From GH45 sp965370965 (GTDB lineage: Bacteria; Bacteroidota; Bacteroidia; Bacteroidales; SZUA-534), in the NCBI GenBank assembly GCA_965370965.1, contig CBDUWQ010000052.1, forward strand, positions 1 through 20,536: a stretch of 20,536 bases of DNA, in the 5' to 3' direction. The translations under genes and the position numbers were made by a program. Each line of letters begins with the position of its first letter. Within the stretch, counting starts at the first letter, position 1. Below the pieces are notes generated by a model. That model was not told where the DNA came from and searched no databases. It was given only the letters and a program-made list of their open reading frames with translations. Positions 12,952 to 20,536 of the stretch are shown here, in pieces.

Positions 12952-14349
12952 TTACTTAGGTATTACATAAAGTTGGTTAGTCTCAAACTTAACAACTTTT
13001 ACTTTTTCTCCTTTGTCAATGTAGCCGTATTGTGCCTTTGCATCGTACGGTTCTTCGTCTATAACTACAGTACCCGACGGGCGTAAAACAGTTTCGGTAA
13101 TACCTACTTTTCCTACTAACGATTTTAATTTTAAATTGGCACTTGAATAACCGTTGGCAGTAGGTTGTTCAGTTTTTAATGAAATTTTACTGCCAAAAAA
13201 ACTCGAAGCAAACACTCGTTGGCTAAGCATTATTGATGCAATAAGCGATACAAACAGCGAGCCCATAACAAGTAATATTGATTTGAACAGTAACCCGGCA
13301 AAAAGTCCGGTGCCTTCAAAATTAAAATCATATGTATCAACCATTGCAAGGCTTAGTCCCACAACGGTTAGTGTTATTCCTGCAACTCCTGCTATTCCAA
13401 ACCCAGGAATAGCAAATATTTCGACACCAATTAGCACCAGTCCAATAATAAAAATGGCAATTTCCCAATTTGCGGCAATACCTTCTAAATATAGTGGGGC
13501 AAAGTATAGTATTGCTGCCAAAACTGATGCTGCCAACGGAAAACCAACCCCTGGTGTTTGAAGTTCAAAATATATTCCTCCAAAAATTACCATTATAAGT
13601 AGGCTGTGAAAAACCGGGTTAACCAATAATCCCATCATTTTTTCTAATGTTGTGGGCTTATACTCTTTAATTATTACAGGGCTTAGTTTAGCATCTTCAA
13701 TAAGCTCTTGCACATTATTAACAATGCCATCGCAAAAACCATATTTAACAGCTTCGTTGGCAGTAAAGGTTATCACTTTCCCTGTGTCGCTAATACCCTC
13801 AACATAAATATCGGCATCAACCATAGCCTCAGCAATTGATGGATCGCGTTTCCACTTGTAGGTGGTATCGGTGCCAACAATAACAGTATCTTTGCCTTGC
13901 GCCTCGGCAGTGGCTCGCATTGTGCTACGCATGTAGCTTTGATATTTGTCGGGCATTTTTTCGCCGGTTTGGTTTACCACGGTTGCGGCACCAATATTGG
14001 CACCCGGGCGCATATAAATTTTATCGCAGGCAACCGAAATAAGTGCCCCAGCCGATGCTGCGTTATTGTCAATAAATACGTAAACAGGTATTTCACAATT
14101 TAAAAGTTTAGTCCTTATAGAGTCGGCTGAAACTACCATGCCACCATAAGTGTTCATATGTATAAGAATAAGGTCGGCGTTAATATCCTTAGCCATATCA
14201 AAGGCTTTTTGGGTTTTTCGCCATATGGCAGGGGCAATATCTTCTTTAATATCAAATTTTAGAATTGTGGTGGTATCTGTATTTTGTGCACGGCTATTTG
14301 TAAATAGCATTCCAATTAATACCAATAAAGCAAGTAGTTTTTTATACAT
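12952..14349 (-). CDS. NfeD-family membrane-bound ClpP-class serine protease
   Basis: This 465-residue protein has the long NfeD1b architecture. A signal peptide (1-21) is followed by a ClpP/crotonase-like protease domain with nucleophile Ser99 in NNAASAGALI and probable general-base Lys135 in MPDKYQSYMR. The substrate-binding loop is NTYGGMVVSAD (66-76). Four to five membrane helices follow (about 240-385). A C-terminal OB-fold NfeD domain (about 405-465) begins LVGKVGITETVL and includes SGTVVIDEEPYDA. These proteases cleave membrane proteins such as stomatin-like partners, and often pair with a FloA/stomatin gene. None is adjacent here, where a GNAT gene follows instead. A good minus-strand promoter precedes it. 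Confidence 0.92.
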   Translation of the reverse strand: MYKKLLALLVLIGMLFTNSRAQNTDTTTILKFDIKEDIAPAIWRKTQKAFDMAKDINADLILIHMNTYGGMVVSADSIRTKLLNCEIPVYVFIDNNAASAGALISVACDKIYMRPGANIGAATVVNQTGEKMPDKYQSYMRSTMRATAEAQGKDTVIVGTDTTYKWKRDPSIAEAMVDADIYVEGISDTGKVITFTANEAVKYGFCDGIVNNVQELIEDAKLSPVIIKEYKPTTLEKMMGLLVNPVFHSLLIMVIFGGIYFELQTPGVGFPLAASVLAAILYFAPLYLEGIAANWEIAIFIIGLVLIGVEIFAIPGFGIAGVAGITLTVVGLSLAMVDTYDFNFEGTGLFAGLLFKSILLVMGSLFVSLIASIMLSQRVFASSFFGSKISLKTEQPTANGYSSANLKLKSLVGKVGITETVLRPSGTVVIDEEPYDAKAQYGYIDKGEKVKVVKFETNQLYVIPK

Positions 14350-14372
14350 AATTATATGTTTTAAAAAAAAAA

Positions 14373-14402
14373 TAAAGATATATAATGTTGTTTATTTTCC
14401 AA
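14373..14402 (-). promoter_or_regulatory. Putative promoter of the NfeD gene
   Basis: On the minus strand TTG (14402-14400) lies 19 bases before TATCTTTA (14380-14373). This is the spacing of Bacteroidota -33/-7 promoters, with one mismatch to TAnnTTTG in the last base. The -7 box ends 23 bases before the NfeD start codon. Confidence 0.45.
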
Positions 14403-14676
14403 TAATTAATTTGATTAAGATTATCTTTAACACAGTATCTATTGCTTTAATAATTATCCTTTTAAATACGCAAATATAGATTTCTGTTCTTAATCCTTTA
14501 TTTTACTTGGCAAATAGCACATTAAAAACCACACTTTTTTATTTTGTAATTTACGATTTATTATTGTAAATGGGTTTAACATAAATTCGACAGTATTCTA
14601 TTTGTTTAACCTCTTAGGCAATTATGCGGATAAGCATAATAAATTAATCAGGTTAGGAGTATCAGTAAATAATTTT
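14403..14676. other. Divergent intergenic region between NfeD and purB
   Basis: There is no gene. The stretch separates divergent transcription units. It contains a hairpin ATTATGC-GGATAA-GCATAAT at 14621-14640, upstream of the purB promoter, which could be an operator for purine control; this is only a suggestion. I recognise no purine riboswitch. Confidence 0.4.
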
Positions 14677-14684
14677 TATTTTTG
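14677..14684 (+). promoter_or_regulatory. Putative -7 box for purB
   Basis: TATTTTTG is an exact TAnnTTTG match and lies 26 bases before the ATG at 14711. It overlaps the alternative in-frame GTG at 14684, which argues against that upstream start. Confidence 0.5.
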
Positions 14685-14710
14685 TGGCTGTTCTAAAATA
14701 TAATAAAATT

Positions 14711-16057
14711 ATGATACTTGATGATTTAACAGCCGTATCGCCTATTGATGGCAGATATCGTTCAAAAATAGAAGAATTGGATATCTATTTTTCGGAGTTT
14801 GGACTAATAAAATACCGTGTGTTGGTTGAAATAGAGTACTTTATTGCACTTTGTAAAATACCATTAAAGCCACTTGAAGGTATTGATAAGAATGTATTTG
14901 CTATATTAAAAGAAATTTATAAAGATTTTACGATTAATGATGCCAAGCGTATTAAAGAGATTGAAAATACTACCAACCACGATGTAAAAGCTGTTGAATA
15001 TTTTATTAAAGAAAAATTTGATGAGTTAAACCTGAACGAATTCAAAGAGTTTATTCATTTTGGTTTAACCTCGCAAGATATTAATAATACAGCCGTACCT
15101 TATTCTTTGCGTGATGCCATTCAAAAAGTATATTACCCGCTTTTAGAAGATATAATTGAAATACTGGCAGGGTTGGCCGACCAATGGCGTGATGTTACGC
15201 TATTGGCACGTACTCACGGGCAGCCTGCATCGCCAACCCGTTTAGGAAAAGAGATTATGGTTTTTGTTGAAAGGTTAGACAAACAGCTAAATTTGTTAAA
15301 AGCCATACCGTGTTCGGCTAAATTTGGTGGTGCTACAGGTAATTTTAATGCACATCAGGTATCATTTCCCGATGTTGATTGGGTTGACTTTGCCAACGAA
15401 TTTGTAGGAAATACATTAAATTTAGAGCGTTTGCAAACCACAACGCAAATTTCGCATTATGATGATATGGCAGCTATTTTTGATAACCTACGCCGTATTA
15501 ATACCATAATTGTTGATTTAGACCGTGATATGTGGACTTACATTTCAATGAACTATTTTAAGCAAAAAATTACAAAAGGCGAAGTGGGTTCATCGGCAAT
15601 GCCACATAAAGTAAACCCAATTGATTTTGAAAACTCAGAAGGAAACCTTGGAATAGCTAATGCCATTTACGATCACCTTTCAAATAAATTGCCTATTTCG
15701 CGTTTACAACGTGATTTAACCGATTCAACCGTACTGCGTAATGTTGGTGTTCCTATGGCTCATAGTGTTATAGCATTAAAATCGCTAAAAAAAGGGTTAG
15801 GTAAATTATTATTGAACGAAGAAAAAATTAAGGCCGACTTGGAAGCTAACTGGGTAGTTGTGGCTGAAGCTATTCAAACTATATTACGGCGCGAAAACTA
15901 TCCAAACCCTTACGAGGCGTTAAAAGAGTTAACCCGGACCAATGTGCATGTTAATAAGCAAATAATGCATGAGTTTATACAATCACTTAATGTTTCTGAT
16001 GAAATTAAGACTGAGCTTATGAAAATTACACCGTTTAACTATACAGGTATTTACTAA
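14711..16057 (+). CDS. purB: Adenylosuccinate lyase
   Basis: This 448-residue cytoplasmic enzyme of purine synthesis releases fumarate from SAICAR and from adenylosuccinate. It belongs to the fumarase/aspartase superfamily and follows the E. coli-like PurB pattern: start MILDDLTAVSPIDGRYRSK, the general-acid histidine His169 in LARTHGQPASPT, and the signature loop GSSAMPHKVNPIDFENSEGN (293-312) carrying catalytic Ser295. The length is close to the 456 residues of the E. coli enzyme. I take the ATG at 14711; a GTG 27 bases upstream lies inside the probable promoter. The gene is followed after 13 bases by an ABC exporter gene on the same strand, so the two may share a transcript, although their functions are unrelated. 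Confidence 0.96.
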   Translation: MILDDLTAVSPIDGRYRSKIEELDIYFSEFGLIKYRVLVEIEYFIALCKIPLKPLEGIDKNVFAILKEIYKDFTINDAKRIKEIENTTNHDVKAVEYFIKEKFDELNLNEFKEFIHFGLTSQDINNTAVPYSLRDAIQKVYYPLLEDIIEILAGLADQWRDVTLLARTHGQPASPTRLGKEIMVFVERLDKQLNLLKAIPCSAKFGGATGNFNAHQVSFPDVDWVDFANEFVGNTLNLERLQTTTQISHYDDMAAIFDNLRRINTIIVDLDRDMWTYISMNYFKQKITKGEVGSSAMPHKVNPIDFENSEGNLGIANAIYDHLSNKLPISRLQRDLTDSTVLRNVGVPMAHSVIALKSLKKGLGKLLLNEEKIKADLEANWVVVAEAIQTILRRENYPNPYEALKELTRTNVHVNKQIMHEFIQSLNVSDEIKTELMKITPFNYTGIY

Positions 16058-16070
16058 AAAAATTATATTT

Positions 16071-17894
16071 GTGAAAGGCTTATCAAGGATTCTGAAGTAT
16101 ATATTTCCTAAATATACGAGTAACGGATTAATGTATTTGATATTTAATCTTTTTTCGGTAATATTTAGTCTGTTTTCAATAGTAATGATAATACCACTGC
16201 TTGAGGTTTTATTTGATAAGCAGGAGGTAATTTTAACCCTACCCGATTTTGAATTTACTAAAGAAGGAATAACTCTGTATTTCAATTATCACCTTGGGAA
16301 TATTGTAGTGGAACATGGTGCTGTTAAAGGGCTTCTTTTTGTTATGACATTTGTAATAACAACAAGTTTTTTTAAGGCACTTTTCTTTTATTTGGCAAAA
16401 TATATTTTAATTCCTGTAACAGCAGGTGTTGTGTGTGATATCAGAAATACCATGTACACAAAGATAATACACCTCCCTTTGTCATATTATTCGCAAGAGC
16501 GAAAAGGCGATATTATTTCGCGTATGACCAGTGATGTTGGTGAAGTTGAGGTTTCTGTTGTTAGGTCGGTTGAAGCTTTGCTAAAAGAGCCAATAACCAT
16601 AATAATATATTTGACAGGATTAATAGTTATAAGTCCTAAACTATCTCTTTTTGTGTTTCTTATGTTTCCGGTTGCCGGATTAATAATTGGAAAAATTGGA
16701 AGTACATTGCGAAAAAGTTCAGGTAGGGCTCAATCAAAACTTGGAGATTTATTAACCCTACTTGAAGAAACCCTTGGAGGTTTGCGGATAATAAAAGCTT
16801 TTAATGCACAGAAAAAATCAGAGTATAGGTTTAATAAAATAAATGGTGATTATACCCATATTGTAATAGGAATGGGGCGTCGTCGTGAACTTGCTGTACC
16901 AGTTAGCGAATTTTTGGGTGTTATTACCGTTGTAGTAGTTCTTTGGTTTGGTGGTACAATGGTGTTGGGTGGTTCAGGCGAATTGTCATCGCAAGCCCTA
17001 ATAGGATATTTGGTGCTGTTTTCGCAAATAATTAATCCTGCCAAAGCTTTTACCAATGCCTTTTATAATATTCAAAAGGGTATGGCTGCATCCGATAGGA
17101 TTAATAAAGTGCTTGATGCCGAAATTACAATTCAGGATAAGCAAAACGCAAAAGATATTTCTGGTTTTACCTTGCAACTAAGCTATAATGATATTTATTT
17201 TAAGTATAAAGACAACTTTGTTATAAATGGCATAAACCTTACTGTTAAAAAAGGGCAAACGTTAGCGCTTGTGGGGCAGTCGGGCTCCGGAAAAACCACA
17301 ATGGTTGATTTGCTGCCCCGTTTTTATGATATTACAAAAGGCTCTATTACAATTGATGGTGTTAATATAAAGGATTTGAAAATTGCTAAACTCCGCCAAT
17401 TAATGGGTATTGTTAACCAAGAGAGTATTTTGTTTAACGATACTATTTATAATAATATTGCATTTGGGGTTGAGGGTACTACCATGGAAAATGTTGTTGA
17501 GGCAGCAAAAATAGCAAATGCACATAATTTTATTATGGAAACCCCCAACGGTTACCAAACCAATATTGGCGATAGGGGAGGAAACCTATCAGGGGGGCAG
17601 CGGCAAAGGCTTAGTATTGCACGTGCCGTATTGGCTAATCCGCCCATTATGATTTTTGACGAGGCAACATCGGCCTTAGATACCGAATCGGAAAAATTGG
17701 TGCAGGAGTCGTTAAACCGGTTAATGAAAAACCGAACCTCAATAGTAATAGCCCACAGGCTTTCAACCGTAATACATGCCGATATTATTTGTGTTATGCA
17801 CGAAGGCAAAATTGTTGAACAGGGTAATCATACCGACTTAATTAAATTAAATGGTTACTACAAAAAATTGCACAATGCACAAATGTTTGCATAG
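16071..17894 (+). CDS. MsbA-type ABC exporter (fused membrane and ATPase domains)
   Basis: This 607-residue half-transporter is expected to work as a homodimer in the inner membrane. Six membrane helices (about 20-325) precede an ATPase domain with Walker A GQSGSGKT (402-409), Q-loop Gln450, signature LSGGQ (506-510), Walker B IMIFDE (526-531), D-loop SALD and switch His562. The layout and the N-terminal amphipathic ILKYIFPKY stretch fit MsbA-like lipid A or lipid flippases, but drug or peptide exporters look alike. The start is a GTG, supported by the N-terminal extension that MsbA homologues have before the first helix; an ATG at 16131 would cut that off. A TATATTTG match (16064-16071) overlaps the GTG. 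Confidence 0.92.
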   Translation: MKGLSRILKYIFPKYTSNGLMYLIFNLFSVIFSLFSIVMIIPLLEVLFDKQEVILTLPDFEFTKEGITLYFNYHLGNIVVEHGAVKGLLFVMTFVITTSFFKALFFYLAKYILIPVTAGVVCDIRNTMYTKIIHLPLSYYSQERKGDIISRMTSDVGEVEVSVVRSVEALLKEPITIIIYLTGLIVISPKLSLFVFLMFPVAGLIIGKIGSTLRKSSGRAQSKLGDLLTLLEETLGGLRIIKAFNAQKKSEYRFNKINGDYTHIVIGMGRRRELAVPVSEFLGVITVVVVLWFGGTMVLGGSGELSSQALIGYLVLFSQIINPAKAFTNAFYNIQKGMAASDRINKVLDAEITIQDKQNAKDISGFTLQLSYNDIYFKYKDNFVINGINLTVKKGQTLALVGQSGSGKTTMVDLLPRFYDITKGSITIDGVNIKDLKIAKLRQLMGIVNQESILFNDTIYNNIAFGVEGTTMENVVEAAKIANAHNFIMETPNGYQTNIGDRGGNLSGGQRQRLSIARAVLANPPIMIFDEATSALDTESEKLVQESLNRLMKNRTSIVIAHRLSTVIHADIICVMHEGKIVEQGNHTDLIKLNGYYKKLHNAQMFA

Positions 17895-17907
17895 ATAATA
17901 AGTAATT

Positions 17908-18034
17908 TCTTAAATTCGCAAAGTGAGGGTATGGCTTATTGGCAAACAGTGAGTTGTAATAAGTTAGCTTTATTCTTAATTTGCAAGCCACGCCTTCACT
18001 AACAAGCACTTGGCTTACGACTTGCGAATTTTAG
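17908..18034. repeat. Dispersed repeat, copy B, with terminal inverted repeats
   Basis: Positions 17912-18006 match copy A at 8349-8443 without gaps (79 of 95). This copy is longer and closed by inverted ends: TCTTAAATTCGCAA (17908-17921), opposed by TTGCGAATTTTAGA (18022-18035) with a single mismatch. A second inner pair, GTGAGGGTATGGCTT against AAGCCACGCCTTCAC, is imperfect. The whole could fold into one long hairpin. It lies between the ABC exporter and the glycosyltransferase genes. It has no coding capacity, which fits a MITE-like or REP-like element. Confidence 0.75.
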
Positions 18035-18071
18035 ATATTTTAATTATGCAATTAACAGTTTTAAACGCAAT

Positions 18072-19661
18072 ATGGATAAAATAAAAGCGTATTACTTAAA
18101 AAACCCTTTAAAAAGCATACTGATTTTAGCCTTTGTTGTTAGGCTTGTTGCTGTAATATTTTCGCAAGGCTACGGTTTTAGCGACGACCATTTTTTGGTA
18201 ATTGAACCTGCACAGGCATGGGTTAACAACAACGATTGGAATGACTGGATGCCAAAAATACAAGAGCAGGTTTATCCAAACAGAGAGCCTGTTCCCGAGG
18301 GGCACAGCCTTATTTACCCAGGTATCCACTATGTGTTATTCTCAATTATGGAATTTGTTGGAGTATATAACCCAAAGGTTAAAATGTTTTTAATCAGACT
18401 AATACATGCACTATTCTCATTATTAATTATTTTTTACGGTTATAAAATAGCAAACCATTACACAAACGAAAAAATTGCCAAACAAGCAGGCCTTATTTTA
18501 TCGTTATTGTGGGTAATGCCCTTAATAAGTGTGCATAATTTGGTTGAGGTTGTGTGCGTGCCATTTATTATGTGGGGGTTATGGCTTTTGGTAAAAAAAG
18601 AGGGCAAGGAGTATGAATTTAAATCCTATTTTATTGCCGGTTTAATAATGACTATTGCCGTATCAATAAGGTTTCAAACTATAATTATAGTAGGGGGGGC
18701 AGGTTTAATACTGCTGTTCAGAAAACAGTGGAAAGCTGCTTTTGCTTTTGGAATAGGGACAGTATTAAGCTTTGCGTTTTTACAATCGGTTATTGATGTT
18801 TTTGTTTGGGGAAAACCATTTGCCGAGTTTATAGAATATGTACGCTATAATTTAGAAAATAAAACAGCTTATGGGCATAATATATGGTATATGTACACAA
18901 CTGTTTTAGGCGGTTTAATTATACCACCATTAAGCCTGTTTTTGTTTTTTGGCTGGTTTAATGTTTTACGTAAATATCCATTTTTGTTTTGGCCGGGGTT
19001 TCTGTTTTTTGCCTTTCATAACTATTTTCCAAATAAACAAGAGCGTTTTATACTACCAATATTACCACTATTTATATTGGCAGGTGTAATAGGTTGGTGG
19101 ATGTATATGGATAAATCAGAATTTTGGAATAAGAACAAGAAATTGTTTAAAGCGGCAATGATATTTTTTTGGACATTAAACTTTATTGCCTTGCCGGTTT
19201 TTTCAACTACATACTCAAAGCGGTCACGCTGCGAGACTATGTTTTATCTTGGCAAACAAAATGATGCCAAAACAATACTTATTGAAGAATCGGTTCGCGA
19301 AGGGGTTTCAATACTTCCAATGTTTTATGGTGTTAAAGAGATGCAATTTTATATGCTTGACAGGTATAGTATTGATGATTTGGTAAAATACAAAACGCAA
19401 AAGCAAATAATAAATAGTGTTGTGGGCATAGAAACCCCACAGGAGATAGAGCATAATAATTGGCCTGAACCTGACTATATTGTTTTTATAAATGAAAATA
19501 ATTTAAAAGAGAGAGTTGAAAAAATGAAGCATTATTATCCTGATTTTGAATATGTAACAACTATTAACCCCGGATATATTGATTTGTTAATGAAAAAAAT
19601 AACACCATCAAATAATAATCAGTTGGTTTTTATTTATAAATTGAACAAACAGACCTATTAA
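18072..19661 (+). CDS. GT-C integral-membrane glycosyltransferase (GT22/Alg9-like)
   Basis: This 529-residue polytopic membrane protein has about 10-12 hydrophobic helices. Its first extracytoplasmic loop carries the acidic GT-C motif SDDHFLVIEPAQAW (37-50), with Asp38, Asp39 and Glu45 as likely catalytic or metal residues. A later loop-helix junction reads FHNYFPNKQERFILPILP (315-332), which closely resembles the H-K-E-x-R-F-x-x-P motif of the Alg9/PIG-B (GT22) mannosyltransferases. Such enzymes use polyprenyl-phosphate sugars on the outer face of the membrane. The C-terminal 120 residues (about 400-529) form a soluble domain. The acceptor is unknown: lipid-linked glycan, protein glycan or LPS are all possible. 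Its start is 177 bases after the ABC exporter gene, which may move the product. Confidence 0.85.
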   Translation: MDKIKAYYLKNPLKSILILAFVVRLVAVIFSQGYGFSDDHFLVIEPAQAWVNNNDWNDWMPKIQEQVYPNREPVPEGHSLIYPGIHYVLFSIMEFVGVYNPKVKMFLIRLIHALFSLLIIFYGYKIANHYTNEKIAKQAGLILSLLWVMPLISVHNLVEVVCVPFIMWGLWLLVKKEGKEYEFKSYFIAGLIMTIAVSIRFQTIIIVGGAGLILLFRKQWKAAFAFGIGTVLSFAFLQSVIDVFVWGKPFAEFIEYVRYNLENKTAYGHNIWYMYTTVLGGLIIPPLSLFLFFGWFNVLRKYPFLFWPGFLFFAFHNYFPNKQERFILPILPLFILAGVIGWWMYMDKSEFWNKNKKLFKAAMIFFWTLNFIALPVFSTTYSKRSRCETMFYLGKQNDAKTILIEESVREGVSILPMFYGVKEMQFYMLDRYSIDDLVKYKTQKQIINSVVGIETPQEIEHNNWPEPDYIVFINENNLKERVEKMKHYYPDFEYVTTINPGYIDLLMKKITPSNNNQLVFIYKLNKQTY

Positions 19662-19765
19662 TGGTTTATTATTTTAGAAAGTAAATAAATGTCATTTTTT
19701 ATAAAAAAATTATTATTTTTAGCAAACAATAAAGTAATATTACGTATAACCGTGAAAATATATAT

Positions 19766-20338
19766 ATGATGAGTGCTGACATTAATTTTATTAAATCTGT
19801 ATTATCGTTGCATGATGAAATGGCCAGTAATGGTTTTTCATTAGTTTATGAAGGTGAGTTTAGCCATGAAGTAATGAAGGTGTTTACCTCAATGGCTGAG
19901 CGTGACATGAATAAAAGCAATGAGGAAAAGTCTGTTAAACGCAAAGTATTTCATGTAATGGTAGAGTGTTTGCAAAATATGACAAAACATTCTGACGATT
20001 ATGAAGAGGGTAGCCAAGTTGGTAATGGTCTTTTTATTGTTGGAAAAAAAGATGATGTTTGGAATGTTATTACTGCTAACAAAATTTTGAATGAAAGGAT
20101 TGATGAACTAAGAGATTCAATAGATCATATCAATTCTTTAACAAGAGATGAGTTAAATACTTTATATAAAAAGCAAATCCGTGAGGGGTCGTTGTCAAAT
20201 AAAGGCGGTGCAGGTTTAGGGTTGATTGATATAGCAAGAAAAACAGGTCGAAAACTTGATTACCAGTTTTTGCCACTTGAAGACAAAAAGAATTACTTTT
20301 TTCTGTTAAAGGTTAGAATAAGTTCTAAAAAAGAATAA
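19766..20338 (+). CDS. SiaB-family HATPase-type protein kinase
   Basis: This 190-residue cytoplasmic protein matches the SiaB family of small HATPase-fold kinases. The N-box-like helix HVMVECLQNMTKHS (63-76) has Glu67, Asn71 and His75, and the ATP-lid glycine motif is GGAGLGLIDIARKTG (147-161). In Pseudomonas, SiaB phosphorylates SiaC and so controls cyclic-di-GMP and aggregation together with the phosphatase SiaA; a comparable partner switch is expected here. The usual neighbours (a SiaC/DUF1987 gene, a PP2C phosphatase) are not in the window, and a strong terminator follows directly. Two ATG codons stand in tandem at 19766 and 19769, and I cannot decide between them. Confidence 0.88.
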   Translation: MMSADINFIKSVLSLHDEMASNGFSLVYEGEFSHEVMKVFTSMAERDMNKSNEEKSVKRKVFHVMVECLQNMTKHSDDYEEGSQVGNGLFIVGKKDDVWNVITANKILNERIDELRDSIDHINSLTRDELNTLYKKQIREGSLSNKGGAGLGLIDIARKTGRKLDYQFLPLEDKKNYFFLLKVRISSKKE

Positions 20339-20346
20339 AATACTTT

Positions 20347-20394
20347 AAAAGCCGCTTAAAGCGGCTTTTTTTTACTTCATAGCGGCTTTTTTTT
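20347..20394 (+). terminator. Rho-independent terminator with duplicated 3' arm
   Basis: AAAAGCCGCT (20347-20356) pairs with AGCGGCTTTT (20360-20369) across a three-base loop and is followed by T residues to 20373. The 14-base 3' arm and T tract, AGCGGCTTTTTTTT (20360-20373), is repeated exactly at 20381-20394 after seven bases. The single 5' arm could therefore pair with either copy. Confidence 0.88.
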
Positions 20395-20460
20395 GATATT
20401 TTGTTATTCAATAAAATGATTGAAACTTTATAAGCTTATTGTATTTATAGTAACAGCTAA

Positions 20461-20528
20461 GAGCTTGTTTAGAAATAATGTTTACAAAATAACAAGTTAA
20501 AATGTAAAGGTTAATTCTTAACAAACTC
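20461..20528. repeat. Short MITE-like inverted repeat flanked by TAA
   Basis: GAGCTTGTTTAGAAATAATG (20461-20480) and the reverse complement of 20509-20528 match at 15 of 20 positions. The 68-bp unit is bordered by TAA on both sides, which may be a target-site duplication. The GAG-x-x-TGT start is like the elements at 1809 and 5596. It holds no gene, and the window ends 8 bases later. Confidence 0.45.
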
Positions 20529-20536
20529 TAAATAGC

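Noticed and set aside
13154..13561. 135-residue open frame antisense to the NfeD gene
   Set aside because: The NfeD protein in the other strand is well conserved; the antisense product is low-complexity, rich in Pro, Ser and Ile.
14150..14479. 109-residue plus-strand frame at the start of NfeD and in the intergenic region
   Set aside because: It overlaps the NfeD signal-peptide region and its promoter, and the translation has no family features.

Overview
The window looks like a chromosomal segment of a Bacteroidota bacterium, probably a Bacteroidales or Marinilabiliales-type lineage, though I cannot place it more finely from sequence alone. The signs are AT-rich DNA, A/T-rich leaders with no clear Shine-Dalgarno sequence, several TAnnTTTG-type -7 boxes, a TonB-dependent receptor with an N-terminal carboxypeptidase-regulatory-like domain, many exported proteins and lipoproteins, and typical Bacteroidota families (YwqK-like MORN protein, bacteriohemerythrin, SiaB-like ATPase). 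I see no rRNA, tRNA, CRISPR array, intact insertion sequence or phage gene.

Region 1 (about 1-8312, plus strand) is an envelope and sensing block. It holds a beta-helix-like lipoprotein, a TonB-dependent receptor, a free-standing carboxypeptidase-regulatory-like domain protein that echoes the receptor's N-terminus, and then a tight three-gene unit: an exported MORN-repeat protein, a 92-residue OmpR/PhoB winged helix with NO receiver domain, and a complete membrane histidine kinase. The missing receiver is the most unusual feature here. The frame upstream of the winged helix is closed by a stop 27 bases before its ATG, so a receiver cannot simply have been missed.

Region 2 (8450-14349, minus strand) holds a bacteriohemerythrin with all its iron ligands. 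Upstream of it is a four-gene string with gaps of only 8-10 bases: CPBP intramembrane protease, a four-to-five-helix membrane protein with a CcsA-like tryptophan/aspartate motif between two histidine-bearing helices, an exported transglutaminase-like protein, and a class I glutamine-amidotransferase-like lipoprotein. A GNAT acetyltransferase and an NfeD-type membrane serine protease lie further upstream.

Region 3 (14711-20338, plus strand) has purB, an MsbA-type ABC exporter starting at GTG, a GT-C (GT22/Alg9-like) integral-membrane glycosyltransferase, and a SiaB-family HATPase protein followed by a strong terminator with a duplicated 3' arm.

The intergenic spaces are rich in small repeats. 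A 95-bp element occurs twice in the same orientation (8349-8443 and 17912-18006, about 83% identical without gaps). At least three other MITE-like or hairpin-rich elements (around 1809-1935, 5596-5730 and 20461-20528) begin with related GAG-TTGT/CTGT ends.
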